Assembly (NCBI RefSeq): GCF_001618005.1
Contig: NZ_LQXA01000034.1
Span: 29,077 to 93,076 of the forward strand
Direction: 5' to 3'
Length of the DNA stretch: 64,000 bases
DNA from: Clavibacter tessellarius
GTDB taxonomy: Bacteria > Actinomycetota > Actinomycetes > Actinomycetales > Microbacteriaceae
Below are positions 1 to 8,724 of the stretch, piece after piece. The position numbers and the translations under genes are program-made. How positions within the stretch are numbered: the stretch's first letter is position 1; each line of letters begins with the position of its first letter. The notes beneath the pieces are model-generated. The model was not told the origin of the DNA and did not search any database. It saw nothing but the letters and a program-made list of their open reading frames with translations.

Positions 1-1
1 G

Positions 2-706
2 CGCAACGGCATGACCGTGCTGTCGAAGTCCCGCGCCGAGTCGGTCGTCCGCGACGGCGACCGCGTCGTCGCGACGCTCTCCGACGGCCGCGTCGTGGAG
101 GGCAGCCACTGCCTCATGGCGGTCGGATCCGTGCCCAACACCGCAGGGATCGGCCTCGAGGAGGCGGGCGTGCAGATGAGCGACTCCGGCCACATCCGCG
201 TGAACCGCGTCGCGCGCACCTCGGTGCCGAGCGTGTACGCCGCGGGCGACTGCACGACGTTCCTGCCGCTGGCCTCGGTGGCGGCGATGCAGGGGCGCAC
301 GGCGGTCTACCACGCCATGGGCGACGCGGTCAGCCCCACGGAGCTCCGCAACGTGACGTCGAACATCTTCACGCAGCCGGAGATCGCCACGGTCGGCTGG
401 TCGCAGAAGCAGATCGAGGAGGGGCTCGCGCAGGGCGACATCTACAAGCTGCCGCTCGCCTCGAACCCCCGCGCGAAGATGCAGAACGTGAAGGACGGCT
501 TCGTGAAGCTGTTCGCGCGCACCGGCTCCGGCACGGTCATCGGCGGCGTCATCGTGGCACCCAAGGCGAGCGAGCTGATCTTCCCGCTCGCGCTCGCCGT
601 GGAGCACCGGCTCACGGTCGACGACGTGGCGCGCGCCTTCACGGTCTACCCGTCGCTGTCGGGCAGCATCTCCGACGCGGCGCGCGCGATGCACATCGTG
701 CTCTGA
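2..706 (+). CDS. Flavoprotein pyridine nucleotide-disulfide oxidoreductase, C-terminal part (5' end outside window)
   Basis: This is the last 234 residues of an FAD/NAD(P)H-dependent oxidoreductase whose start lies upstream of the window. Seen: the second FAD-binding motif VYAAGDCTTFLPLA, followed by a dimerisation domain starting near TQPEIATVGWSQ. Classical dihydrolipoamide dehydrogenases carry a His-Pro-Thr-x-Ser-Glu catalytic segment near the C-terminus; here the corresponding stretch reads VYPSLSGSISDAAR, so the catalytic His and Glu are absent. That variant resembles the actinobacterial LpdA-type quinone or flavoprotein disulfide reductases, which transfer electrons from NAD(P)H to quinones rather than to lipoamide. 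The gene converges on the carboxylase gene and ends just before a strong hairpin. The family is clear; the substrate is inferred. Confidence 0.85.
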   Translation, partial: RNGMTVLSKSRAESVVRDGDRVVATLSDGRVVEGSHCLMAVGSVPNTAGIGLEEAGVQMSDSGHIRVNRVARTSVPSVYAAGDCTTFLPLASVAAMQGRTAVYHAMGDAVSPTELRNVTSNIFTQPEIATVGWSQKQIEEGLAQGDIYKLPLASNPRAKMQNVKDGFVKLFARTGSGTVIGGVIVAPKASELIFPLALAVEHRLTVDDVARAFTVYPSLSGSISDAARAMHIVL

Positions 707-734
707 CCCTCCGGCCGCGCCGCGCGGCCCACAT

Positions 735-774
735 GCGACGACGGCCGGCCCCCGAGGGGACCGGCCGTCGTCGC
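735..774. terminator. Bidirectional terminator hairpin
   Basis: A perfect 14-bp inverted repeat (GCGACGACGGCCGG at 735-748, its reverse complement at 761-774) encloses a 12-base loop that can itself form three more pairs. It lies exactly between two convergent genes. There is no U-tract, as is common in high-GC actinobacteria. It probably terminates both transcripts. Confidence 0.8.
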
Positions 775-785
775 GCGCGGCGGGA

Positions 786-2555
786 TCAGACGATGTCGAG
801 CAGGCGGTGCCCCGACGGGACGGTCTGGCCGACCTCGGCCGCGAGGCCGGTGACGGCGCCGTCCCGGTGCGCCGTGAGCGGCTGCTCCATCTTCATGGCC
901 TCGAGCACCACGAGGAGGTCGCCCTTGACGACCTGCTGGCCCTCCTCGACGGCGAGCTTGACGACGGTGGCCTGCATGGGCGAGGTGACGGATCCGCCGC
1001 CCGAGGTGTCGACCGCGCCGGCCTGCTTGCGCCGGGCGGGGGCTGCGGCAGCGCGACGGGACGAGGACGCGCCCGCGGCGGGCGCGAGGTCCTCGGGGAG
1101 GCTCACCTCGATGCGCTTGCCGCCGACCTCGACCACGACGGTGTGCCGCGCGGGCGCCTCGGCGGCGTCCGCCAGCGCGCCGGACCACGGCTCGATGGTG
1201 TTGTCGAAGTCGGTCTCGATCCACCGGGTGTAGACGGAGAACGGAGCCCCGTCCGCGGGGGCGAACGCGGGGTCGCGCACGATCGCACGGTGGAAGGGGA
1301 GCACGGTCGGCAGGCCCTGCACCTCGAACTCGTCGAGCGCTCGACGCGAGCGCTCGAGGGCGTCCTCGCGGCTGGATCCCGTGACGATGAGCTTCGCGAG
1401 CAGCGAGTCGAAGGCGCCGGAGATCTCGTCGCCCGCGCGGACGCCGGAGTCGACGCGCACGCCGGGGCCGCCGGGAGCCTGGAACACGTGCACGGGGCCG
1501 GGCGCGGGGAAGAAGCCGCGGCCCGGGTCCTCGCCGTTGATGCGGAACTCGAACGAGTGACCGCGCGGCGCCGGGTCGTCGTAGTCGATGAGGCCGCCCG
1601 CGGCGATGCGGAACTGCTCGCGCACGAGGTCGATCCCGGTGACCTCCTCGGACACGCAGTGCTCCACCTGCAGGCGCGTGTTGACCTCGAGGAAGGAGAT
1701 GGTGCCGTCCTGCGCGACGAGGAACTCGCACGTGCCGGCGCCGACGTAGCCCACCTCGCGGAGGATCGCCTTCGACGCCGCGTAGAGCTGGGCGTTCTGC
1801 TCGTCGGTGAGGAACGGCGCGGGCGCCTCCTCGACGAGCTTCTGGTGGCGGCGCTGGAGCGAGCAGTCGCGGGTCGAGATCACGACGACGGTGCCCGCGC
1901 TGTCGGCGAGGCACTGGGTCTCGACGTGGCGCGGGCGGTCGAGGTACTTCTCGACGAAGCACTCGCCGCGGCCGAACGCCGCGACGGCCTCGCGGGTGGC
2001 GGACTCGAACAGCTCCGGCACCTCCTCGCGGGTGCGGGCGACCTTGAGGCCGCGGCCGCCGCCGCCGAACGCCGCCTTGATGGCGACCGGCAGGCCGTGC
2101 ACGTCGACGAAGTCGAGCACCTCGGCGGCGCCGGCGACCGGGTTCAGCGTGCCGGGCGCGAGCGGCGCGCCCACGCGCTCGGCCACGTGCCGCGCGGTGA
2201 CCTTGTCGCCGAGCTGCTCGATGGCGCTCGGGGAGGGGCCGATCCAGATGAGGCCCGCGTCGATGACCTGCTGCGCGAAGTCGGCGTTCTCGGCGAGGAA
2301 GCCGTAGCCGGGGTGCACCGCGTCGGCGCCCGAGCGGCGCGCGACGGAGAGGAGCTTCGCGATGACGAGGTAGGTGTCCGCGCTCGTCTGCCCGTCGAGG
2401 GCGTACGCCTCGTCGGCGAGCGTGACGTGCAGCGCGTCGCGGTCCTGGTCGGCGTAGACGGCGACCGAGCCGATCCCCGCGTCCCTCGCCGCTCGGATGA
2501 TGCGGACGGCGATCTCGCCTCGGTTGGCGATCAGGACCTTGTTCACACGCGTCAT
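786..2555 (-). CDS. accBC: Acyl-CoA carboxylase alpha subunit (biotin carboxylase plus biotin carboxyl carrier protein)
   Basis: A 589-residue protein combining ATP-dependent biotin carboxylase with a C-terminal biotinyl domain. It carboxylates its own biotin for the beta subunit, which then makes malonyl-CoA or methylmalonyl-CoA in the cytoplasm. Seen: the N-terminal signature [14 protein letters not shown] (from residue 6), the glycine-rich ATP-grasp loop GGGGRG (164-169), and the biotinylation motif EAMKM with acceptor Lys555, 34 residues from the end. The ATG at 2555 is chosen because the family starts right at this motif and because a TAGGCT box lies 8 bases upstream; the in-frame extension upstream is not protein-like. 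The partner beta and epsilon subunits lie about 6 kb away beside biotin ligase. The substrate (acetyl or propionyl) cannot be read from sequence. Confidence 0.95.
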   Translation of the reverse strand: MTRVNKVLIANRGEIAVRIIRAARDAGIGSVAVYADQDRDALHVTLADEAYALDGQTSADTYLVIAKLLSVARRSGADAVHPGYGFLAENADFAQQVIDAGLIWIGPSPSAIEQLGDKVTARHVAERVGAPLAPGTLNPVAGAAEVLDFVDVHGLPVAIKAAFGGGGRGLKVARTREEVPELFESATREAVAAFGRGECFVEKYLDRPRHVETQCLADSAGTVVVISTRDCSLQRRHQKLVEEAPAPFLTDEQNAQLYAASKAILREVGYVGAGTCEFLVAQDGTISFLEVNTRLQVEHCVSEEVTGIDLVREQFRIAAGGLIDYDDPAPRGHSFEFRINGEDPGRGFFPAPGPVHVFQAPGGPGVRVDSGVRAGDEISGAFDSLLAKLIVTGSSREDALERSRRALDEFEVQGLPTVLPFHRAIVRDPAFAPADGAPFSVYTRWIETDFDNTIEPWSGALADAAEAPARHTVVVEVGGKRIEVSLPEDLAPAAGASSSRRAAAAPARRKQAGAVDTSGGGSVTSPMQATVVKLAVEEGQQVVKGDLLVVLEAMKMEQPLTAHRDGAVTGLAAEVGQTVPSGHRLLDIV

Positions 2556-2563
2556 GGGACCCC

Positions 2564-2569
2564 AGCCTA
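2564..2569 (-). promoter_or_regulatory. -10 box of accBC, probable near-leaderless start
   Basis: TAGGCT on the minus strand ends 8 bases before the ATG, and no Shine-Dalgarno sequence lies in between. This fits the recurring TANNNT-close-to-start pattern in the window. Confidence 0.5.
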
Positions 2570-2677
2570 GGGTCTGGGATCGGCCCGGCTCCGGAGGGTC
2601 GCCACAGACATGCGGGCCGTCGGGGTGCGCGCGTCGACAAACGGCGTGCGCGATCCGGGCCCTGGCATGATCGAGGC

Positions 2678-3205
2678 ATGACCGCATCCGGCACCGGCGA
2701 CGACGACGCGCGGGCCGCCGCGGCCGACCTCGCCGACCTCCTCGCCCGCACGGTGGCCGAGCTGCAGGCCCGCCGGTCCCCGGACGAGGCGCTCGCCGAG
2801 GTGCGCGCCAAGCGCTCCTTCGGCCCCATCAAGCGGCAGCCCGCGATGGTCCCGGTCGGCCGCGCATGGCGGCTCGGCGTGCTGCTCCTGTCAGCCGACG
2901 GGTCGCTGCGCCGCACCGGCAGCATCACCCGGGCGGTCGAGCCGACGCGCTCGCAGGGCCTCGACTCGGGCGTCGAGGCGCGCAAGGAGGCCAGGCGCCA
3001 GGCCGTGCGGTCCTTCGCGGAGGGCGACGCGGTCGACTACGACTGGGAGCCCATCGCGCTCGACGCCGCGTCGCTCGCGCGCGGATCCGGCCCGCTCTCC
3101 CTCCGCGGACGCGAGCTGCGCGTGCAGTGGGGCCCGAACGCGCACGAGACCCGGCCGCTGGCGGCGTATCTCGCCGACCGCATCGAGGTGCTCGGGATGG
3201 GCTGA
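2678..3205 (+). CDS. Conserved hypothetical protein of unknown function (175 aa)
   Basis: I do not recognise a named family with certainty. The protein is soluble, with no signal peptide or membrane segment. It has an Ala/Asp-rich helical N-terminus (residues 1-45), a basic segment around [12 protein letters not shown], and a mixed alpha/beta C-terminal half containing DYDWEPI and RVQWGPNA. The ATG at 2678 is preceded by CATGAT six bases upstream and has no ribosome binding site, so it may be leaderless. It is divergent from the carboxylase alpha gene and convergent with maf. Codon use looks like that of its neighbours, with no sign of recent transfer. No function can be proposed from sequence alone. 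Confidence 0.8.
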   Translation: MTASGTGDDDARAAAADLADLLARTVAELQARRSPDEALAEVRAKRSFGPIKRQPAMVPVGRAWRLGVLLLSADGSLRRTGSITRAVEPTRSQGLDSGVEARKEARRQAVRSFAEGDAVDYDWEPIALDAASLARGSGPLSLRGRELRVQWGPNAHETRPLAAYLADRIEVLGMG

Positions 3206-3238
3206 GGTCGTCCCGCAGGCGCCGACCCGCCCGCCGGA

Positions 3239-3925
3239 TCAGACGGGGTCGGCTCCGAGCAGGCGCGCCTCGACGGCGCCCTGGCGGTTCCAGAGGTCCG
3301 GCCAGGCCACGTCGAGCTCCCGCACCAGCGCGCGCAGGGTGGGGAGCGACAGGCCGACGACCGTGCTCGGGTCGCCCTGGATCCGCTCGATGAACGCGGC
3401 GCCCAGGCTGTCGATGGTGAACGAGCCCGCCACCAGCAGCGGCTCGCCCGTGGCGACGTAGGCGTCGATCTCGGCGTCGTCGATGTCGTCGCGGAAGCGC
3501 ACGTCGGCGACCGCGGCGCGGCCGACGCCGCGGACGATGCGGCCGTCGACCGCCTCGATCAGCCAGTGCCCGGAGTGGAGGCGGCCCTCCCGGCCACGCT
3601 GCGCCCGCCAGCGCTCGGTGGCGCGCTCCGGCGTGTGCGGCTTGCCGTGCACGACGCCGTCGACCTCGAACGCGGAGTCGCCGCCGAGCACGAGGCCGGT
3701 CAGGGGCGCCCCCGCGACGAGCTGGCCCACGACGGCCTCGGCCTTGGCGCGCGCGAGCAGCTGCACCATCTCCTCCGGTCCGAGCGGCCCGCGATCCGCC
3801 TCCGCGGCGGCGACGGCGGCGGGCTCGTCCACGTCGGACGGCAGGACGACGGGCTCGATGCCGGCCGATCGCAGCAGGGCCAGGCGGGCGGGGGACGTGG
3901 AGGCGAGGTGCAGGCGCGTCGTCAT
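3239..3925 (-). CDS. maf: Maf family nucleotide pyrophosphatase
   Basis: A 228-residue Maf/Ham1-superfamily protein. Members hydrolyse non-canonical or canonical nucleoside triphosphates such as dTTP, UTP or modified bases, and have been linked to septum formation and house-cleaning. Seen: the N-terminal signature LASTSPARLALLRSAGI (residues 7-23), a GGDSAFEVDGVVHGKPH core, and the late segment GDPSTVVGLSLPTLR typical of the family. In actinobacteria maf often sits near acyl-CoA carboxylase genes, as here. The ATG at 3925 directly precedes the signature strand and is divergent from the RNA methyltransferase gene, only 83 bases away. The family is certain; the preferred nucleotide is not. Confidence 0.93.
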   Translation of the reverse strand: MTTRLHLASTSPARLALLRSAGIEPVVLPSDVDEPAAVAAAEADRGPLGPEEMVQLLARAKAEAVVGQLVAGAPLTGLVLGGDSAFEVDGVVHGKPHTPERATERWRAQRGREGRLHSGHWLIEAVDGRIVRGVGRAAVADVRFRDDIDDAEIDAYVATGEPLLVAGSFTIDSLGAAFIERIQGDPSTVVGLSLPTLRALVRELDVAWPDLWNRQGAVEARLLGADPV

Positions 3926-4008
3926 CGGATCATCGTGGCATGCGCGGTCGGGGTGCCGCGGTGCCCGCTCCGTCGGACGGGGGCGCCCGCGTGTGTCAGG
4001 GTTGCCGC

Positions 4009-5256
4009 ATGGGTGAGCAGGTGGGCCGCGAGGTCGAGGTGGACGTGACCAACATCGCGCACGGGGGAGTCTCCGTCGCCAGGCACGACGGGCGGGTGGT
4101 CTTCGTCTCGGACGCGATCCCGGGCGAGCGGGTGCGCGCGCGCATCACGGAGGACTCGAAGAAGTCGTTCTGGCGCGCCGACACGGTCGAGGTGCTCGAC
4201 GCCTCCCCGCACCGCCGCCCCCACGTGTGGGCCGAGGCCTCCGTCGACCGCGCGCCCGAGGACCGGGTCGGCGGCGCCGAGCTCGGCCACATCGACCTCG
4301 CCCACCAGCGCGAGCTGAAGCGCCAGGTCGTCGTCGACTCCCTCTCCCGCATGGCCCGCGTCGAGCGCGAGGTCGAGGTCGAGGCGCTCCCCGGCGACGA
4401 CGAGGCGGGCGGCCTCGGCTGGCGCACGCGCGTCAGCCTGCACGTCGACGACGACGGCCGCGTGGGCCCGTACGCCTCCCGCTCGCACCGCGTCATCCCC
4501 GTGCAGTCCCTCCCGCTCGCGACGGAGGGCGTGAACGGCGCGGCGCCCTTCGGCCAGCGCTTCCCCGGCGTCGAGGGCGTCGACCTCGTGGCGCCCGCCG
4601 AGGGGCACGTGCGCATGCTGCTCATCGACGGCAAGCCGCAGCGCCGCGACACCATCACCGAGCGCGTCCGCGACCGCGAGTTCAAGCTGGAGGCGGGCGG
4701 CTTCTGGCAGGTGCACCGCCGTGCGGCCGAGACCCTGTACGACGCCGTGCAGTCCTCCATCGACGAGGCCCTGTTCGACCCGCGCGCCGCCAACCTCGAC
4801 CTCTACGGCGGGGTCGGCCTGCTGGCCGCCGCCGTGGGCGACCGCTTCGGCGACACCGTGCGCATCACCAGCGTGGAGAGCGACGAGGTCGCCACCGAGT
4901 TCGCGGGCGACAACCTCGCCGAGTGGGTGGGCGCCGCGTCGCTCACCGCGCGCGTCGACCGGTACCTGCAGAAGCTCGTCCGCGAGGCGAGCCCCGCCGA
5001 GCGACGCCGGCTCCAGGGCGCCACCGTCGTGCTCGACCCGCCGCGCGCGGGCGCGAAGAAGCCCGTGGTGGACGCGATCGTCGACCTGCACCCGGCGCAG
5101 GTCGTGTACGTGGCGTGCGACCCGGTGGCCCTCGCCCGCGACGTGGCGCTCTTCGCGGAGGGCGGCTACGAGCTCCGCTCGGTGCGCTCCTTCGACCTCT
5201 TCCCGCACACGCACCACGTCGAGAGCGTGGCCGTGCTGGTGCCCGCCGCGTCCTGA
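4009..5256 (+). CDS. TRAM-domain class I SAM-dependent RNA methyltransferase (TrmA/RumA family)
   Basis: A 415-residue enzyme predicted to methylate C5 of a uridine in tRNA or rRNA. Seen: an N-terminal TRAM/OB-fold RNA-binding region (about residues 1-60), the SAM-binding loop DLYGGVG (264-270), the LDPPRAG motif (Asp343) and the catalytic cysteine in VACDP (Cys370). Odd: the four-cysteine iron-sulfur cluster that follows the TRAM domain in RumA is absent; the aligned segment ASPHRRPHVWAEAS contains no cysteine. The start at 4009 is preferred over an upstream in-frame ATG because the TRAM strand begins directly after it and a CAGGGT box sits 6 bases before it. The exact RNA target is unknown. 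Confidence 0.9.
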   Translation: MGEQVGREVEVDVTNIAHGGVSVARHDGRVVFVSDAIPGERVRARITEDSKKSFWRADTVEVLDASPHRRPHVWAEASVDRAPEDRVGGAELGHIDLAHQRELKRQVVVDSLSRMARVEREVEVEALPGDDEAGGLGWRTRVSLHVDDDGRVGPYASRSHRVIPVQSLPLATEGVNGAAPFGQRFPGVEGVDLVAPAEGHVRMLLIDGKPQRRDTITERVRDREFKLEAGGFWQVHRRAAETLYDAVQSSIDEALFDPRAANLDLYGGVGLLAAAVGDRFGDTVRITSVESDEVATEFAGDNLAEWVGAASLTARVDRYLQKLVREASPAERRRLQGATVVLDPPRAGAKKPVVDAIVDLHPAQVVYVACDPVALARDVALFAEGGYELRSVRSFDLFPHTHHVESVAVLVPAAS

Positions 5257-5299
5257 TCCTCGACGCCTCCGGGCATCCGGCGGCCGCGGTGCTGGGCGT

Positions 5300-5305
5300 T
5301 ACAGT
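5300..5305 (+). promoter_or_regulatory. -10 box for the two-component operon
   Basis: TACAGT lies 53 bases before the response-regulator ATG. A GAGGGGGAT Shine-Dalgarno sequence precedes that ATG, so this operon, unlike many others here, has a leader. Confidence 0.45.
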
Positions 5306-5358
5306 GGGCGAGGGGATCGCGGGCGCACGCCGGCGGGCACGCGACGAGGGGGATCCGG

Positions 5359-6063
5359 ATGACCGAGACCACGCAGGGATCCGCTCCCGCTTCCGAGGCG
5401 CGGCCTCCCGTGCGCGTCGCCGTCGTCGACGACCACGAGTCGGTGCGCCTCGGCCTCAAGGCCGCGTGCCTCGACGCCGGCTACGAGTTCATCCTCGCCG
5501 CCGCCAACGCCCGCGAGCTCGTCGAGGGCCTCGTCGGCCGCGAGTGCGACGTGGTCGTCCTCGACCTGTCGCTCGGCGACGGCTCGTCGGTGACCGACAA
5601 CGTCAAGGCCGCCCAGGGCACGGGCGCCGCGGTGCTCGTCCACAGCATCGCCGACCGCGTCGCGAGCGTCCGCGAGGCGCTCGCCGCCGGTGCCGCGGGC
5701 GTGATCCCGAAGTCGTCCGCCACGCAGACCGTCATGGCCGCGGTCGCCACCGTCGCGCGCGGCGACGTGCTCAACAACCTCGAGTGGGCCACCGCGATCG
5801 ACGCCGACCGGGACTTCGCGAAGGCGCAGCTCGGCCGCCGCGAGCGCGACGTGCTCCACCTCTACGCCTCCGGCCTGCCGCTCAAGCTCGTGGCGCAGCA
5901 GCTCGGCATCGCGAACAGCACGGCCCGGGAGTACCTCGACCGGATCCGCGTGAAGTACGTCGAGGTCGGACGCCCCGCGCCCACCAAGGTCGACCTCCTG
6001 CGCCGCGCCGTGGAGGACGGCATCCTCCCGGGGCTGGACCAGGACGGCGGCGATGCCCGCTAG
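5359..6063 (+). CDS. Two-component response regulator, NarL/LuxR type
   Basis: A 234-residue DNA-binding response regulator. The receiver domain (residues about 18-135) begins with RVAVVDDHESVRLGL, has the probable phospho-acceptor Asp69 in VVVLDLSLGD, and the conserved late Lys in VIPKSSA. The C-terminal helix-turn-helix domain (about 170-230) has the LuxR-like RRERDVLHLYASGLPLK and the recognition region IANSTAREYLDRIRVK. It is translated from ATG at 5359 behind a GAGGGGGAT site and overlaps the downstream kinase gene by 11 bases, which implies coupled translation. The stimulus and target genes cannot be told from sequence. Confidence 0.92.
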   Translation: MTETTQGSAPASEARPPVRVAVVDDHESVRLGLKAACLDAGYEFILAAANARELVEGLVGRECDVVVLDLSLGDGSSVTDNVKAAQGTGAAVLVHSIADRVASVREALAAGAAGVIPKSSATQTVMAAVATVARGDVLNNLEWATAIDADRDFAKAQLGRRERDVLHLYASGLPLKLVAQQLGIANSTAREYLDRIRVKYVEVGRPAPTKVDLLRRAVEDGILPGLDQDGGDAR

Positions 6064-7411
6064 CCCACCGGCCAGCGCGCCGCTGAACGCGGCACCCGTG
6101 ACGCGCGCCCGCGCCGGCGAGCCGCCGCGCACGCCCGACAACCCCATCAGCCTCGCCCGCATCGAGACGATCCTCGGCCGCGGCGCCGGCGCCTTCGGCC
6201 TCCTCTTCGCGCTGCAGTCCGTGCAGGTGATCGTCGAGCAGCTCGACGGCATGCGGCCCGCGTGGAGCGCGGTCTTCCTCACGCTCTTCTTCGGCGGCCT
6301 CGTCTGGACCTGCGTCGCCGGCGTGATCCGCCGCGGCGTGGTGCCGGCGCACGCGACGGTGGCCGTCGTGTTCGTCGCGGGCCTCGTCACGTGGCCCCTC
6401 GCCATCGAGCCGGCCACCTACGCGGCCATCCCGCAGCCGTTCCTCTACCAGGAGCTCACGGTCGCGACGACGTGCGCCGCGATGGCGTTCCGGCTGTGGA
6501 TCGCGGTGATCTACACGGTCGCCGCGCCGCTGCTGCTCAGCGTCCTCGAGGTGCTCGTGCGCCACGGCGGCGTGACGCCCATGGACTCGTTCCTGCAGGC
6601 GCTCTACTCGATCATCCTGGGCGGGTCGGTCCTCATGCTCGTGACCGTGCTCCGGCAGGCGGCCCTCGGCGTGGATTGGGCGCAGGGCACGGCCCTCACG
6701 CGCTACTCGCACGCCGTCCGGCAGCACGCGACGGAGGTCGAGCGCGTGCAGGTCGACGCGATCGTGCACGACAGCGTGCTCACGACCCTGCTCTCCGCGG
6801 CGCGCACCGGGGATCCGGCCGGCCGCGAGCTCGCCGCCGTCATGGCCGCCAACGCCATGGGCCACCTCGCGGCCGCCGAGCAGGGCACCGACGAGGACGC
6901 CGCGGTCCCGCTGCGCGCCGTGGCGAAGCGCATCGTCGACGCCGCATCGGCGCTGTCCGCGCCCTTCGTGCTCGAGACGCGCGACCTCGGCACGCGCACC
7001 GTGCCCGTCGCGACGGCGGAGGCCATCTACTCGGCGGCGGTGCAGGCCATGATGAACAGCCTCCAGCACGCGGGCACGTCGGCCGAGTCCATCACGCGCC
7101 GCCTCGTGATCGCGGGCCACGGCGAGCAGGGCGTCGCCATCGACGTCGTCGACGACGGGGCCGGCTTCGACCAGCGGCGCATCCCCACCGAGCGCCTCGG
7201 CCTCCGCGTCTCCATCAAGGAGCGCGTGGCGCAGGCGGGCGGCGTCGTCACGATCGACTCGGCGCCGGGCGAGGGCACCGCCGTGCGCATCCGGTGGCCA
7301 GCGCCCGGCGACGGAGCGGGTCCCGGAGCGGGTCCCGGAGCGGTGCCCCGGGTCGCGGACGGCCCGGCGCCCGGCGAGGCCCCGGTCGACGGCGAGGGGA
7401 GCGCCCGGTGA
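6053..7411 (+). CDS. Membrane sensor histidine kinase (HisKA_3-like)
   Basis: A 452-residue kinase partnering the overlapping response regulator. About six membrane helices occupy residues 40-210. The dimerisation/phosphotransfer region contains VDAIVHDSVL with likely phospho-His239. The ATPase domain shows the N box (AMMNSLQHAG), the G1 box (VVDDGAGFD) and the G2 region (RLGLRVSIKER...GEGTAVRI). The last 40 residues are a low-complexity Gly/Pro/Ala tail containing a short tandem repeat. The ATG at 6053 lies inside the regulator's end. The protein has no large extracytoplasmic domain, so sensing is probably within or near the membrane. Confidence 0.9.
   Translation: MPASPPASAPLNAAPVTRARAGEPPRTPDNPISLARIETILGRGAGAFGLLFALQSVQVIVEQLDGMRPAWSAVFLTLFFGGLVWTCVAGVIRRGVVPAHATVAVVFVAGLVTWPLAIEPATYAAIPQPFLYQELTVATTCAAMAFRLWIAVIYTVAAPLLLSVLEVLVRHGGVTPMDSFLQALYSIILGGSVLMLVTVLRQAALGVDWAQGTALTRYSHAVRQHATEVERVQVDAIVHDSVLTTLLSAARTGDPAGRELAAVMAANAMGHLAAAEQGTDEDAAVPLRAVAKRIVDAASALSAPFVLETRDLGTRTVPVATAEAIYSAAVQAMMNSLQHAGTSAESITRRLVIAGHGEQGVAIDVVDDGAGFDQRRIPTERLGLRVSIKERVAQAGGVVTIDSAPGEGTAVRIRWPAPGDGAGPGAGPGAVPRVADGPAPGEAPVDGEGSAR
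7313..7343 (+). repeat. 12-bp tandem repeat in the kinase C-terminal tail
   Basis: GGAGCGGGTCCC is repeated two and a half times (7313-7324, 7325-7336, then a partial copy). It encodes a Gly-Ala-Gly-Pro run just after the ATPase domain and could vary in copy number without breaking the frame. Confidence 0.8.
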
Positions 7412-8430
7412 TCGTCGTGCCGCGCTCCATCATCCTGGGCCTCGCGGCGCTGTTCTCCGCGTACCACGTGATCCTCGGGCTCGTCGCCATCGCGGCCCCG
7501 GCGGATCCGGCCATCACCGTGCTCGCGATCGCCCTCTACGTGGTCGCCACCGGCATGAGCCTCTGGCCGAGGAGCCCCACGGTCATGCCGGCCTGGCTCG
7601 CGGCCTTCAACCTCGCGGTCGCCATCGTCATGCCCATCCTCGTCACCAGCCAGCTCACCGCCGGGGCGACGCCGCCCTTCTCGACCTGGCACATCGCGGC
7701 CGTGGGCACGCTGATGACGATCACGTCCGCGCGCCGCCGGCAGGGGTTCGCCTGGGCCGGCGTCCTGGTGCTCGCGATCCAGACGGTGCTCTGGGCGGGG
7801 CCGGGCGGGCTCGTCGACTACGGCGTCACGGGCAGCGCGCTGTGGGTGGCCGTCTCGCACGTCCTCGCGCACGCCCTGTCCAAGGCCGCCCGGGATGCGC
7901 GGCAGTTCCACCGTGCCGAGCGGGAGGCCGCCGACTGGCAGGCCGCGCAGGAGGCGCACCTCTACGAGCGGCAGTTCCGTCTCCGGCAGACAAGCCGCAT
8001 GGCGGTCCCGATGCTCCGACGCATCGTCGAGACCGGGGGCGACCTGTCGCCCGAGGAGCGGCAGGAGTGCCTCTACCTCGAGGGCGCGATCCGCGACGAG
8101 ATCCGCGGACGCACGCTCCTCAACGACGCCGTGCGGGAGGAGGTGATGCTCGCCCGCCGCCGGGGGACGGTCGTCACGCTCCTCGACGAGGGCGGCATCG
8201 ACGACCTCGACGACGCCACGCGCGACGTCGTGCTCGACCGGCTCGCGGAGGCGGTGCGGGACACGCGCGCGGACAAGATCATCGCGCGGACGGTGCCCGA
8301 GGGATCCGACACCGCCGTGACGGTCGTCGGCCTCAGCGTCGCCGGGGACGGCAGCGCGAGCCTGCTCGGCAGCGAGGACCTCGACGACGAGGTCGACCTC
8401 TGGCTCGAGATCCCGCGCCCGCGCCCCTGA
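7408..8430 (+). CDS. Membrane protein with degenerate kinase-like C-terminus, third gene of the two-component operon
   Basis: A 340-residue protein starting at GTG 7408, whose GTGA overlaps the kinase stop codon. The N-terminal half (residues 5-150) has five or six hydrophobic segments. Next comes a basic, charged linker (KAARDARQFHRAEREAADWQ) likely to form a coiled coil. The C-terminal 140 residues look like the dimerisation-plus-ATPase layout of a histidine kinase: RMAVPMLRRIVETG, then LEGAIRDEIRGRTLL, then strand-like ends TAVTVVGLSV and DLWLEIP. However, no phospho-acceptor His motif, N box or DxGxG motif can be seen. It may be a pseudokinase or accessory subunit of the sensor. That role is inferred from position and shape only. 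Confidence 0.8.
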   Translation: MIVVPRSIILGLAALFSAYHVILGLVAIAAPADPAITVLAIALYVVATGMSLWPRSPTVMPAWLAAFNLAVAIVMPILVTSQLTAGATPPFSTWHIAAVGTLMTITSARRRQGFAWAGVLVLAIQTVLWAGPGGLVDYGVTGSALWVAVSHVLAHALSKAARDARQFHRAEREAADWQAAQEAHLYERQFRLRQTSRMAVPMLRRIVETGGDLSPEERQECLYLEGAIRDEIRGRTLLNDAVREEVMLARRRGTVVTLLDEGGIDDLDDATRDVVLDRLAEAVRDTRADKIIARTVPEGSDTAVTVVGLSVAGDGSASLLGSEDLDDEVDLWLEIPRPRP

Positions 8431-8480
8431 CCCGCGGTCGACCGGGACGGTCGGAGGGGCGGCGTCCGGGTCCGGGCGCT

Positions 8481-8526
8481 GAGAGACGCGGAGGCCGGTG
8501 ATCCACCGGACGCCTCCGCGCCTCTC
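8481..8526. terminator. Terminator hairpin after the two-component operon
   Basis: A long imperfect inverted repeat pairs GAGAGACGCGGAGGCCGGTG with CACCGGACGCCTCCGCG and CCTCTC, leaving a loop of only a few bases. It lies 50 bases after the operon and between two convergent transcription units, so it could stop both. Confidence 0.7.
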
Positions 8527-8527
8527 C

Positions 8528-8543
8528 GGTCATCCCGATGACC
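8528..8543. other. 16-bp perfect palindrome in the largest intergenic gap
   Basis: GGTCATCCCGATGACC (7-bp arms, 2-bp centre) lies directly after the terminator hairpin. The surrounding gap, 8431-8724, lies between convergent genes and otherwise holds nothing I can identify: no protein-like reading frame and no RNA gene. The short centre suggests a protein site rather than an RNA hairpin, but no promoter is nearby. Confidence 0.5.
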
Positions 8544-8724
8544 CGAGCACCAGGATGATCCGCCCCCGGGCGTCGTCCGCTCACCACAGTTGGACGACGC
8601 CCTGTTGCGCGACCCGGGATCCGGGCCCCCCAGCACGACGAGTCTCACGGAGCGGGAGGGACCGGCCAAGTCGTCATTTCCGAGGACACGCGCGCCCGCA
8701 CGATGTCCGGTCGGATCGGGCCGA

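Noticed and set aside
646..2985. A 779-residue minus-strand frame overlapping the carboxylase alpha gene
   Set aside because: It is in a different frame from the real 589-residue protein and shows only Arg/Pro/Ala-rich sequence.
8431..8724. A small gene or RNA in the largest gap
   Set aside because: Apart from one terminator hairpin and one palindrome, I found no frame with protein-like composition, no tRNA-like fold and no ribosome binding site on either strand.
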